Part shown: one piece after another, positions 25,227 to 33,572 of the stretch
Position numbering within the stretch: position 1 is the first letter of the stretch
Layout of the letters: every line of letters starts with the position of its first letter
Source of the DNA: Haloferula helveola
GTDB taxonomy: Bacteria > Verrucomicrobiota > Verrucomicrobiia > Verrucomicrobiales > Akkermansiaceae
Assembly (NCBI RefSeq): GCF_037076345.1
Contig: NZ_AP024702.1
Span: 2,790,001-2,854,000, forward strand
Direction of reading: 5' to 3'
DNA: 64,000 bases
Translations under genes and position numbers: made by a program
The notes under the pieces: model-generated
Told to the model about the DNA's origin: nothing
The model's database searches: none
The model's input: the letters and a program-made list of their open reading frames with translations, nothing else

Positions 25227-25547
25227 TCAGGAAACCGGAGGGTCGACCGGAATCTTCGCCCGCCACGGGTGGAGCCAGTGGTGGTGGCCGTGCCAGTCCG
25301 GCAGTTCATGGGCCGCGGCGGCGATCGCGAACATGTAGACCATCGGGAGCACGATCACCGACATCCCGAAAGTCGCGAGCCCGAGCAGGAGGGCGGCGAA
25401 CAGCATCAGGGGTGTCGCCCCGAGCATGATCCCGAAGCCGGCGACGTAGTGGTGTTTGTAGAGGTGTCCCGCACCGGGGATCACGCTGAGAAGCAGGGCG
25501 ATTTTGTCGCGGTCAACCGACCGCCACGCTTGGAGCAGTTCGTTCAT
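25227..25547 (-). CDS. Small integral membrane protein
   Basis: A 106-residue protein, unrecognised. After a polar N-terminus (NELLQAWRSVDRDKI), IPGAGHLYKHHYVAGFG is the short motif seen in small TM2-like proteins. Two hydrophobic segments follow (LGATPLMLFAALLLGLATF and VIVLPMVYMFAIAAAAH), then a His- and Trp-rich tail (WHGHHHWLHPW) that could bind a metal or face the membrane surface. It ends 3 bp from the end of the convergent propeller gene. It is not evidently part of the sucrose operon, whose last stop lies 76 bp upstream of its start. Confidence 0.65.
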   Translation of the reverse strand: MNELLQAWRSVDRDKIALLLSVIPGAGHLYKHHYVAGFGIMLGATPLMLFAALLLGLATFGMSVIVLPMVYMFAIAAAAHELPDWHGHHHWLHPWRAKIPVDPPVS

Positions 25548-25622
25548 GGCGCGGATCTCGTTCCACCCTGAACGATGCCAGCGTTCCCACCCCGATGCAA
25601 GGTCGGAGGCGTCCTCGCAGGC

Positions 25623-27812
25623 TCAGGGCTCGATCTCGATCGCCGGCACTTCCTCGTCCTCGCTGTAGTATTCCTCGGCCGGGAGCGGCGGCGGTTGGTC
25701 CTCGAAGAAGCGGTAGTGGTCCAGTCCCTCGAAGAAGCCGGCGAGTCCGGGCTGCGAGCAGTGGTAGAGGCGCGGGCGCTCGCGAAGCCGGCGGAGCACC
25801 GGATCGGAGTCGGCGGCGACAGCCGAAAGCAGCCGGCCGCGGATCACCGCGGAGTCGTTACCATAAGTCCCGTAGCAGTAAACACGTGCCGGATCGATGC
25901 CCCACTTCATCTCGATGTAGCGCACCGCGACATCCTTGCCCGAGCGGATCGGGAGGACGTCGACAAAACAGCCGGAGGTGATCATCACTTTTGCCGAAAG
26001 GCCGGCCTCCCGGAGATGTCGCTGAAGGCTCTCGCGGGTGCACTTGACCCCTTCGTCGAGGAGTAGCGAAACCTTGAGCTCGTGCTGGCGTTCCTCGGGC
26101 TGCATGGACAGTCCCGGGAAGTCCTTGAAGGCATCGACCACGCCGTCCCGGTTCCACCGCAAGCGGGCCTGCCGGTTCCAGATCTCATCCTTGATCGGTG
26201 TTTTCCAACCGTAGTGGATCTCCGCGCCCAGGCCGGTGATCAGGATCGACGGTCGCGGCATTTCGAGCCGCTCGATTACGTCGCGGGCTTCGGAGTAGGA
26301 AAGGCCGGTGGCGAAGATCATGCCGACCTCGCCTTCGCGGAACAACTGTCGCCAACGCTCGACCAGTTCGGGAGGCTCCTCCTCGAGGTGGGGCGGCAGA
26401 TCCATCACGATCCAGTGTTCGCTGCGCGTCAGATACTGGCGCGATCCCGGCTCGCGGGAGCGCGGCTCGGCGGGAAGAACCTTGGAAAGTTCGCTGAGGT
26501 AGCTGTCGACATGGGCGTCCCAGCTGTAGAAGCGGCGGACGTTTTCCGCTCCGTTTTTCGCCAGCTTCTGCTGGTGGTCCGGTTCGGCGACGATTTCCTC
26601 GATCGCGTCGCCGATCGCCTTGTCGTCCATCGCGTCCACCAAGGTGCCGTTCTTGCAGTTGGCGAGGATGTCACGTGGCCCGCCGTCGTTGGTCGCGACC
26701 AACGGCAAATTGGCGGCCGCCGCTTCGAGTAGGGTCAGTCCGAAAGGCTCGGTGAAGGCCGGATTGACGAACACGCCTTTCCGCGCCGCGGCCCAGCGGT
26801 AAAACTCGGGAACTTCCTGTGACTGGTGCTGCTTCGGCACCGCGCAGACGCCGTAGAGGTCGAGATCATCGATCAGGCGAAGCAGTTCGGTCCAGACCTT
26901 GCGTGCCCCGGAAGGGAGCTTCTTCAGCGTCTCGCGATTGCCGCCGACGAGCACCAGATTGGCATTCTCGCGCAGCCACGCGTTGTTGCCGAAGGCGCGG
27001 ACCAGTCCGGTCAGGTTCTTGCGCTCGTCAGCACGCGCGATCGTGAAGACCGCGGGCTTCGACGGGTCGTTGAGAAAGCGCTTCATCTTGGCATCGACCG
27101 ACTCATAGGCCTCGGTGTTGCCCTCGCCGTCGAAACGGGTCAGGTCGACGCCCGGAGGGATCACGCGCATCGACTCCTCGGCGTAGCGGTCGTACATCGA
27201 ATACTGCTCCTCGACTTCCTGCCGGGTGCTGGTGCAGACCATCGACGCGGCTTCGAGGCTGAGCTCCTCCGCTTCGATGCGCACGGCGAGATTGTACTTC
27301 CGCTCGATCGTTTCCTCATCGACTCCGCCATCGATCAGTCGTTGGCGTTTCACGCGGCCGAGCGAGTGACCGGTGAAGGCGAAAGGGACGCCGAGCACGG
27401 CGGCGACCTGGCGTCCGACATAGCCGGCGTCGGCATAGTGGGCATGGATCAGGTCGGGTACCCGGCGTTCGCGGCGCAGCCATGCGAGGGTGCCGTCGAT
27501 GAAGGCGTCGAGATGGCGCCACAGCACTTCCTTTCGCAGATAGCGGCGGGTGCCGGCCTCGATGCGCCGGATGTCGGCGCCGTCGCCGAGGTCCTCGACC
27601 GCTTCGGCGTAGTCGTCGCTGACGCGCGGATCGAAGACCCGGCGCGTGACCAGCGTCACGCGGCTGACCTGCTCGTGTTTGGCGAGAGCCTTGACCAGTT
27701 CGAGCACATAGAGGCACTGGCCGCCCGTGTCGGGGTCGCGACCGAGTTCGAGATTCTGACCGCGGATCAGGCCGTGGAGGGAGAAGTGGAGGATGTCGAG
27801 TTTGCGGTTCAT
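25623..27812 (-). CDS. Sucrose-phosphate synthase with C-terminal sucrose-phosphatase-like domain
   Basis: A 729-residue protein. The GT4 glycosyltransferase part (about 1-480) starts ILHFSLHGLIRGQNLELGRDPDTGGQ, the usual sucrose-phosphate-synthase N-terminal loop, and carries TGHSLGRVKRQRL, VIPPGVDLTRF, FTIARADERKNLTGLVRAFG and a late FVNPAFTEPFGLTLLEAAAANLPLVATNDGGP donor-binding region. The C-terminal part (about 490-715) resembles the HAD sucrose-phosphatase fold but lacks a clear DxDGT at its start, so it may be structural. It makes sucrose-6-phosphate from UDP-glucose (or ADP-glucose) and fructose-6-phosphate. Its ATG overlaps the stop of the upstream gene by 4 nt, giving coupled translation. 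Confidence 0.9.
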   Translation of the reverse strand: MNRKLDILHFSLHGLIRGQNLELGRDPDTGGQCLYVLELVKALAKHEQVSRVTLVTRRVFDPRVSDDYAEAVEDLGDGADIRRIEAGTRRYLRKEVLWRHLDAFIDGTLAWLRRERRVPDLIHAHYADAGYVGRQVAAVLGVPFAFTGHSLGRVKRQRLIDGGVDEETIERKYNLAVRIEAEELSLEAASMVCTSTRQEVEEQYSMYDRYAEESMRVIPPGVDLTRFDGEGNTEAYESVDAKMKRFLNDPSKPAVFTIARADERKNLTGLVRAFGNNAWLRENANLVLVGGNRETLKKLPSGARKVWTELLRLIDDLDLYGVCAVPKQHQSQEVPEFYRWAAARKGVFVNPAFTEPFGLTLLEAAAANLPLVATNDGGPRDILANCKNGTLVDAMDDKAIGDAIEEIVAEPDHQQKLAKNGAENVRRFYSWDAHVDSYLSELSKVLPAEPRSREPGSRQYLTRSEHWIVMDLPPHLEEEPPELVERWRQLFREGEVGMIFATGLSYSEARDVIERLEMPRPSILITGLGAEIHYGWKTPIKDEIWNRQARLRWNRDGVVDAFKDFPGLSMQPEERQHELKVSLLLDEGVKCTRESLQRHLREAGLSAKVMITSGCFVDVLPIRSGKDVAVRYIEMKWGIDPARVYCYGTYGNDSAVIRGRLLSAVAADSDPVLRRLRERPRLYHCSQPGLAGFFEGLDHYRFFEDQPPPLPAEEYYSEDEEVPAIEIEP

Positions 27813-29875
27813 TCGTCCATGACGTCGTGGTAGGCGGCGAGAAACTCCGATGCGGACCAAGCCTGGAAGGCCTTGCCCATCGGACGCCCGGTCTTGCCGT
27901 GGCACCACTCGTTGAATTCCCACTCGCGGAACACACCCTGGTGGTTGAGTTCGGCGAGCTTGAGCAGCTCCTGTTTCGCGATGTCGCGCAGGCCGAGGCG
28001 GTTGATGAAGCGCACCCAGTGGCCGCCGCACCACGGCCAGATGCCGCCGTTGTGATAGTGATGGGGGAGGTTGAGCAGATTGACGGTGTAGTAGCTTTTC
28101 CAGTCCGGGTCACCGGCGTGGACAACCGGGTAGAGGTTGCGCACCGGGAACGGGCTGTTGGCACCGACGCCCCACAGGAAACGGAAGACGATCTTGGCCT
28201 TGTTGAAATCCATGACGTTGTAGAGGAACGCCATGACGTTGCCGATGATGTCGCACCGCCAGTCGAAGGAGAACGGCGTGACCTGGGCCAGCAGGTAGCG
28301 GGCGTCACCGATCGCGCGCTGCACGTCGGCGAAGCTTCCGGAGGTCTCCGCGGTCGCCTGCTGCTGGGTGGTCGACGGCCAGAAGCGCCTCATGATCGCG
28401 CGCTTGACCCGCTCGGCCTTGAGCAGGTGCCGCGAGGCGTTCTCGCGCTCGCCGAGCAGCTCGGCGATGCGTCCGTAGGCGACATTCGCGCGATACCACA
28501 GAACCTCGTCGAAGAGAACGTTGTAGCTGCGGTTGAACAGGTCCATCCAGTCGCCTGCCTCGGGCACCTCAAGCAGCCCGTCGTGATTGCTGTCGTGGGC
28601 CTCGAGCCAGCGCATGATGGCGTCGGCCTGTGGCTTGAACTCGCGGAGCAAGGCGAGGTCGCGGTTCTTCTCGACATACGAGTGGAGGGCGATGACCACC
28701 CACATGCCGCTGTCGATCGCGGCGATTCCGCCAACGCCGGAGTAGTCGGGAATGCCGGTGGCGATGTGTACGTTGGCCGGCACCTGGCCGGATGCCGAAA
28801 CATGTTCGAGAAGTGTCCGCAGTGTCTGTTTCTGGCACTCGCGGAACCGGTCGCCGGGAACCGATAGGCTGCCGATGATTGCCATCGCGCCGTCGCGTCC
28901 CCACACCGAGTTGTAGTTCTCATCGGTGCCGGTGACGTCGTTGTCGGAGATCGAGCAGGCGCTGAAGCCCTTCGGCGTGATGCATTTCTCAAGGGCTTCG
29001 ATCGCCTTGTCGTAGGCGAGGTGAATGAAGGACGACTCCTTGCCCGCAGTCGATGCCTTAGGTTCGAAGAGGCGGACGATTTCAGGATCGTGGTGCTGTC
29101 CCTCAAGAGTCGTATGGCAGGCGATGATCCGGTCGAGCACGCCGTAGTGGACCAGTCCTTCGAGCACGCCGGCGGCGCAGTTGGCGTTCGCGACGAAAGC
29201 GTTCGCATCGAGGACCGCCTCGAGCAACTCCGGTTCGGCATTCTCCGGCACGATACCGCGCACACCCGGAAGCAGGAACATCGACGAGTCGTTGCCCGTA
29301 TCGCCGGCAACCACGACCTCGTCGAGCGTGATCCCGTGTTGCTTGCACAGCCAACGCAGCGCGTTGCCCTTGTTCGCCGGGCGTGGGAGGATGTCGAGAT
29401 CGCGAGCCGAGGAATAGACGATCTGGGCGCCGGCTCCCGCCTCGCGCAATGCCTGGCGCAGCCGTTCGAGGTCGTCCTCGGTCGCGTTGTGCCAGAACCA
29501 GCTGCTTTTCCATTCGTGCTGCTGGTGGACCGGCTGCTCCTCGATCTCAGGGAACGACCGGAGCACCGCGACCGCCTTCTCGCGATCCCAGTCCTCGGAG
29601 AGGATCGACGAGAACTCGCGCACGACGTTGTCGTCCTTCTCGTTGTGGATCACCGTCCCGACGCCGCCGATGTAGTAGTCGGGCTGCGGCAGTTCGGCCT
29701 GTTTGACGACTCGCTTGGCGTCCTTGACGAGCCGGCCGGTGCTGTAAACGAGGAGGGGGCGGTCTTCACCGAGGGACTCCCAGGTGCAGCGGAAGTCGGA
29801 GGAGGAATCGGGTCGGCCGAGGAGGGTTCCGTCCAGATCGGAGCAGAACAACGCGACAGGCTTGGTGTCTGGCAT
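27809..29875 (-). CDS. Sucrose-phosphatase fused to a GH100/neutral-invertase-like glycosidase domain
   Basis: A 688-residue fusion. Residues about 1-250 are a HAD-IIB sucrose-phosphatase: LFCSDLDGTLLG (Asp13, Asp15), VYSTGR, KGNALRWL and VAGDTGNDSSMF. Residues about 290-688 form an alpha/alpha-barrel glycosidase resembling bacterial and plant neutral invertases: SVWGRDGAMAIIGSL, IAAIDSGMWVVIALHSY, GDWMD, NGGIWPWCGGHWVRFI and the terminal HGKTGRPMGKAFQAWSASEFLAAYH. One chain therefore seems able to dephosphorylate sucrose-6-phosphate and cleave a sugar linkage, possibly in sucrose. An amylo-alpha-1,6-glucosidase activity is an alternative for the second half. It is first in a two-gene unit with the synthase; the start is the ATG of MPDTKPVAL. 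Confidence 0.85.
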   Translation of the reverse strand: MPDTKPVALFCSDLDGTLLGRPDSSSDFRCTWESLGEDRPLLVYSTGRLVKDAKRVVKQAELPQPDYYIGGVGTVIHNEKDDNVVREFSSILSEDWDREKAVAVLRSFPEIEEQPVHQQHEWKSSWFWHNATEDDLERLRQALREAGAGAQIVYSSARDLDILPRPANKGNALRWLCKQHGITLDEVVVAGDTGNDSSMFLLPGVRGIVPENAEPELLEAVLDANAFVANANCAAGVLEGLVHYGVLDRIIACHTTLEGQHHDPEIVRLFEPKASTAGKESSFIHLAYDKAIEALEKCITPKGFSACSISDNDVTGTDENYNSVWGRDGAMAIIGSLSVPGDRFRECQKQTLRTLLEHVSASGQVPANVHIATGIPDYSGVGGIAAIDSGMWVVIALHSYVEKNRDLALLREFKPQADAIMRWLEAHDSNHDGLLEVPEAGDWMDLFNRSYNVLFDEVLWYRANVAYGRIAELLGERENASRHLLKAERVKRAIMRRFWPSTTQQQATAETSGSFADVQRAIGDARYLLAQVTPFSFDWRCDIIGNVMAFLYNVMDFNKAKIVFRFLWGVGANSPFPVRNLYPVVHAGDPDWKSYYTVNLLNLPHHYHNGGIWPWCGGHWVRFINRLGLRDIAKQELLKLAELNHQGVFREWEFNEWCHGKTGRPMGKAFQAWSASEFLAAYHDVMDE

Positions 29876-30009
29876 CGCGGATAGCCTTAGCAGCGATCCC
29901 GGTTTCGTCCAAGGAAAGGGGGGAAACGTCCATTTCCCGCGACGGCCGGTGTCTTTTATGGCGAAATGCAATGTTCAAGACTCCCGGGTAGCTGTGCGAG
30001 GGTTGACCG

Positions 30010-30414
30010 GTGAACCTTCGCCAACTGAAGAAGCGTCTCGAAGAGGAAGGGTGTTCGCCGCTGAACTACGCGGTCGGCGGCCGTGCTTCGGACGCGTTCT
30101 GCCTGATCAAGGAGGCGGGAAGGTGGAAGGTCTGTTACTCGGAGCGTGGCAGGGATTCGGATCCGATCTTCACTTCCACGTCCGAGTCGGAAGCCTGCGA
30201 ATACTTTCTCGACCACATGTGCCGACAGCCGAACCAGCATCTGGTGGGGACTTTCGATTCGGATGAAGAGGCGAAGGCCTTCGAGGTCGAGGTCGTGCGT
30301 GCCGGTGCGCGTCCGTTCCGGAATGACGTTCCCGCCAGCATCCACGGCACGCCGAGATTCCGGGTCTTCGTCGCGGGAAAGGACATCCACCTCGTCCGGC
30401 CGCTGATGTCGTGA
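30010..30414 (+). CDS. Hypothetical protein, possibly immunity-protein-like
   Basis: A 134-residue soluble protein. The GTG start follows GAGGG by about 7 nt. The N-terminal half has the form 'L...YAVGG....DAFCLIKE.GRWKVCYSERG....IFTSTSESEACEYFLDHM', similar in layout to some polymorphic-toxin immunity folds. The C-terminal half has a SPOR-like look (FDSDEEAKAFEVEVVRAGARPF). No toxin gene is next to it, and the family was not recognised with confidence. It is divergent from the sucrose operon. Confidence 0.5.
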   Translation: MNLRQLKKRLEEEGCSPLNYAVGGRASDAFCLIKEAGRWKVCYSERGRDSDPIFTSTSESEACEYFLDHMCRQPNQHLVGTFDSDEEAKAFEVEVVRAGARPFRNDVPASIHGTPRFRVFVAGKDIHLVRPLMS

Positions 30415-30522
30415 TCCGCGGATCTGGGTAAACGGAGTGCCAACACCTTCGGTTCGAGAATCGGGAAACCGCCAATGGACGCGAATCTCGATGTGTGAGT
30501 CCGATTCCTGAAGATCGTCTGA

Positions 30523-30630
30523 CGCGATTGGATTCACCGCAAAGACGCCAAGATCGCAAAGAAGGGGAAGATGGGAGGTGCGTTGCTCGAGGCTTCGCGT
30601 CCTTGGCGTCTTTGCGGTTCCATCCCTCAC
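30523..30630. repeat. Palindromic repeat 'CGCAAAGACGCCAAG' (family C)
   Basis: Arms ACCGCAAAGACGCCAAG and CTTGGCGTCTTTGCGGT can form a long hairpin around an unrelated centre. Relative to the copy at 16085-16175 it is inverted. It lies in the 298-bp gap before the next gene. Confidence 0.7.
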
Positions 30631-30712
30631 CTCCGGAGATGCCGTCCGAATCGCACGTTTCCTCAGTGGATTTTGGATGTCACGTACGGCGGATCCCGTG
30701 CAAAGCTGGATC

Positions 30713-31228
30713 ATGAAAGTTTGGATGATCGTTCTTGGGTTGCTCGCGCTTCCGGCCTTTGGCGGAGAGGCACCCGTCCTGAAGCAGGACAACGCGAAGA
30801 AGACCGAGGTCCGGCATTCGATGCTGGGACCGCGTGACACCCTTCTCTTCTACGCCTTCGGCGACTCGGCCGCCGTGCTGCGTCTTCAGATCCCGAACGA
30901 CAGCGCGAAGTTCAGCGTCAAGGGTTCGGTCGTGCTGTTTGCCGACGGAACCGATGCCGAGGCTCTCGCGAAGTGGATCAACAACCAGCACTCCGACGGG
31001 CTGTTCGCCGATGCTCCCCAACCGTCTGCCACCATCGAACTGCCGGAAGGCGTGTGCGAGGTGGCGGAAAGCAAGTTCACCGGAGAGAAGCAAAGTGGCC
31101 GAGCTGGCGAGTCCTACGGTGAGTATGAAGTGACCGTGCGGGTGAAGGACCACGAAGCGGCCGGCAAGTTCAAGCTCAAGGCGTTCACGGAAAAGGCCGG
31201 CGTATTGGTGAAGGCGGGGAAAAGCTGA
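30713..31228 (+). CDS. Secreted hypothetical protein
   Basis: A 171-residue protein with signal peptide MKVWMIVLGLLALPAFGG. The mature part is soluble and probably beta-rich (AAVLRLQIPNDSAKFSVKGSVVLFADG and GEYEVTVRVKDHEAAGKFKLKAF). No motif recognised. The ATG is chosen because the signal peptide starts there; the frame is open further upstream across the repeat. The downstream membrane protein gene starts 34 bp after its stop and may be co-transcribed. Confidence 0.65.
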   Translation: MKVWMIVLGLLALPAFGGEAPVLKQDNAKKTEVRHSMLGPRDTLLFYAFGDSAAVLRLQIPNDSAKFSVKGSVVLFADGTDAEALAKWINNQHSDGLFADAPQPSATIELPEGVCEVAESKFTGEKQSGRAGESYGEYEVTVRVKDHEAAGKFKLKAFTEKAGVLVKAGKS

Positions 31229-31261
31229 GGCAGTCGGAAGTGAGGCCGACATGCGGGTCTG

Positions 31262-31498
31262 ATGCCAGAAGGGGACAGAGGGTTACGGGAGAAGGCAGGA
31301 TGTGCGATGGCCGTCATTTTCGGACTGCTCGGACTCGTGGCACTCTATTTCTCTGCTTTCTGGAGCTGGGCTTCGGGTGCCGGCAATCCGCCCAATGCGG
31401 AACTGCTTCATCGCGCCAGTCGAGTTGTGGGAGTGATCGCCCTGTTGTTCTTAACCGGTTCCGTTGTCTCTGTGATCGGAATGAACCGGAGACGGTGA
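31262..31498 (+). CDS. Small two-helix membrane protein
   Basis: A 78-residue protein with a polar N-terminus and two hydrophobic stretches (AVIFGLLGLVALYFSAFW and VVGVIALLFLTGSVVSVIG), ending in basic NRRR. Not recognised. The ATG at 31262 or a second at 31307 may be used. It lies between a secreted protein gene and a VOC protein gene on the same strand. Confidence 0.55.
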   Translation: MPEGDRGLREKAGCAMAVIFGLLGLVALYFSAFWSWASGAGNPPNAELLHRASRVVGVIALLFLTGSVVSVIGMNRRR

Positions 31499-31564
31499 GT
31501 CGGCACGTTCGATTGTGTCCGCCCGCCTTTGGTGCCAAGACTCCACGGAGCAATTTGAACCATC

Positions 31565-31954
31565 ATGAAAGTCACCGAATTCGCATTTGTCGGCCACCCG
31601 GTGGCGAGTCTTCAGCGGGCCCGTCGGTTTTATGAACAGGTGCTCCGGTTGCCGGTGCCGAGTGCCATCGACGGAACGCTCGATGGCGATGCGGGCATGC
31701 TCGAGTACGAGATCGGACCGCACACGCTGGCGATCACGACGGCTTGGAGTGATGGCGGGCCACCTGAGCAGACCGCATTCGGGCTGGTGCTTGAGGTCGA
31801 GGATTTCCAAGCGGCCGTCGATCACATCCGCTCGTGTGGGGTGGAGTTCTGCCTCGGTCCTTTCGAAGGCTCCGGTTGTTTCATCGCGGTGATTGCCGAC
31901 CCCGACGGGAACCACGTCGGAATCCACCAGCGGAAGGCAGAGAGGAGCAAGTGA
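31565..31954 (+). CDS. VOC family (glyoxalase/bleomycin resistance-like) protein
   Basis: A 129-residue protein with the two beta-alpha-beta-beta-beta modules of the vicinal oxygen chelate fold: FAFVGHPVASLQRARRFYEQVLRL at the start and VLEVEDFQAAVDHIRSCGVEF later, ending IADPDGNHVGIHQ. The metal ligands of glyoxalase I are only partly evident (a His near residue 10, the Glu in MLEYEIG, and the final 'DPDGN..' strand). Members range from glyoxalases to dioxygenases and drug-binding proteins; the reaction here is unknown. Length is normal for a single-domain member. Confidence 0.85.
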   Translation: MKVTEFAFVGHPVASLQRARRFYEQVLRLPVPSAIDGTLDGDAGMLEYEIGPHTLAITTAWSDGGPPEQTAFGLVLEVEDFQAAVDHIRSCGVEFCLGPFEGSGCFIAVIADPDGNHVGIHQRKAERSK

Positions 31955-32039
31955 CATTTTCCGACATCGATTGGATCGATGTCGGTGATTTAATAATCGA
32001 TGACCGGGAGAGGCAAAATTGCGCTATAGAGGTGCTGCC

Positions 32040-32474
32040 ATGAAGATCGCAACCTCACTGATTCTCCTGCTCGCGACTGCGTTCGCGTTCGCCAGTTTCC
32101 CCGGACTCCTCACCAAGCAATCCAGAGATTGGCAGTTCGTTCAGTCGGTCGGTGGCATGAAGGTGTCGGTCGACGAAGGCAAGGTATTGACCGTCGACTG
32201 CGATGTCTCTGGGTTGCGGAAGGTGACTGTCAAACCGACCATGATCAACTCGGGGCTGGCAGTCGGAGATGTGAGACATCGCCGGGCCGGCGACAGGATT
32301 CAGCTGACACTTACGACACGCCTCATCGGTGAAGGCGCTACGACAACGCCCGGGCCGTTGGATCTGTCGAAGTATCCGGCGGGCATCTATACCGTGGAGT
32401 ATAGGGATCCTGACGGTGCGCTCCATGAAATCGGCAAGGTGACCCTTTCTGATCCGAAGGGACCGGAGAGGTAG
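32040..32474 (+). CDS. Secreted hypothetical protein
   Basis: A 144-residue protein with signal peptide MKIATSLILLLATAFAFA. The mature domain is beta-rich (GGMKVSVDEGKVLTVDCDVSG and DRIQLTLTTRLIG) and ends with YPAGIYTVEYRDPDGALHEIGKVTL, resembling an Ig-like or carboxypeptidase-regulatory strand set. There is no catalytic motif. The ATG with a clear signal peptide is used; an upstream GTG adds seven residues only. Confidence 0.65.
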   Translation: MKIATSLILLLATAFAFASFPGLLTKQSRDWQFVQSVGGMKVSVDEGKVLTVDCDVSGLRKVTVKPTMINSGLAVGDVRHRRAGDRIQLTLTTRLIGEGATTTPGPLDLSKYPAGIYTVEYRDPDGALHEIGKVTLSDPKGPER

Positions 32475-32542
32475 ACATCGATCTCCCCGATTTACCGATT
32501 GTTTACCCACAATTGCCCGGCCTGTGGCAATATGGGGATGAC

Positions 32543-32929
32543 ATGAGAACGCAACGGATTCTGCTCGCCCTGCTGTGCTGTGCATTGCCGCCGCTTTCTG
32601 CCGAGCCGCCGGGCAAGCAGGCAGAGGAACCGCTTGCCCGGGCTGGTGAAGCCGTCGAACTCAAGCACAAGACCGAGTCGACCGACGGCCGCTGGTTCGC
32701 GGGCTACTACCGCGACGGCTGGGACGAAATCATTTCCATCCACGATGCGAAGACCGGCAAGCAGGTGCGGAAGATCGTCGGCCACGGCGACGAAGTCGTG
32801 GAGATGAAGTTCACTCCGGATGGCAATACTCTCGCGACCCGCTGCCTGAACTCGGGTCGAGCTGGCTGGGCGCTTTGGGATGTTGCGACCGGCAAGCTGA
32901 TCATGCGCCTCGGTCGCGGGGATGAGTGA
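32543..32929 (+). CDS. Short secreted protein with one to two WD40-like blades
   Basis: A 128-residue protein with signal peptide MRTQRILLALLCCALPPLSA. The mature part has DEIISIHDAKTGKQVRKIVGHGDEVVEMKFTPDGNTLATR, a good WD40 repeat, then WALWDVATGKLIMRLG. A WD40 propeller needs about seven blades, so this is either a fragment of a former longer protein or one that forms a propeller by oligomerising. No other part of a propeller is seen nearby. It ends 17 bp from the convergent gene. Confidence 0.6.
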   Translation: MRTQRILLALLCCALPPLSAEPPGKQAEEPLARAGEAVELKHKTESTDGRWFAGYYRDGWDEIISIHDAKTGKQVRKIVGHGDEVVEMKFTPDGNTLATRCLNSGRAGWALWDVATGKLIMRLGRGDE

Positions 32930-32946
32930 ACCTGCAGGCTTGAAGG

Positions 32947-33468
32947 TCACTCCTCCTCGATTTCGAGCTTGTACCTGCAGGACTGAATACGATCGTCCTC
33001 AAGTTTGACGACGTAGCCCGACGGTTTGCCGATAAAGTCCTCCCCGTTGTAGACGTGGTAGGTTCCGCCGCCCACGTCCTTCACCTCGGTGACTTCCGTG
33101 ATGGCGCGCATCACCTTTTCGAGTTCGTCGGCCGAGCCGACCTTTTCTTTGTAGCCCTTGACCAGTGACATGGCCGCTTCCCTCGCGTCGCTGAAGATCG
33201 CGACCTTTCCGGCTTGTTTGAGAATACCTAGCGAGAGGCCCGTGGCGGAACCATCGGCCTCCTCGCTCATCACCCAGATCATGTAGATTTCGGCTCCCTT
33301 GAAGACTTTGCCGAGATTCGGGAAGTCGTCGTCTTTCTCCAAAGCCCCCTGTTTGACGAGGAACTCGCCCATGGCTTTGGCCGTGGCTTCATCAACCGGA
33401 GAGCGTTCCGGGAACGCCTGCGCATGGAGGACGAGAACGGATGCGAGAATTGGGGTAATGAATTTCAT
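32947..33468 (-). CDS. Secreted hypothetical protein
   Basis: A 173-residue protein with signal peptide MKFITPILASVLVLHAQA. The mature part is acidic and helical, with EATAKAMGEFLVKQGALEKDDDF, a strand-like AEIYMIWVMSEEADG, and a C-terminal YNGEDFIGKPSGYVVKLEDDRIQSCRYKLEIEEE. No family recognised. It stands alone between two convergent/divergent neighbours. Confidence 0.65.
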   Translation of the reverse strand: MKFITPILASVLVLHAQAFPERSPVDEATAKAMGEFLVKQGALEKDDDFPNLGKVFKGAEIYMIWVMSEEADGSATGLSLGILKQAGKVAIFSDAREAAMSLVKGYKEKVGSADELEKVMRAITEVTEVKDVGGGTYHVYNGEDFIGKPSGYVVKLEDDRIQSCRYKLEIEEE

Positions 33469-33572
33469 GAAGTTCGTGTGAGTGCGTGACGACCACGAGA
33501 TGGTCAGCTTTGACCTTGGGCGGCGTGGGCAGACGCGCCACTATAATTCCGGAAGCGGAATCGAACCACGGT

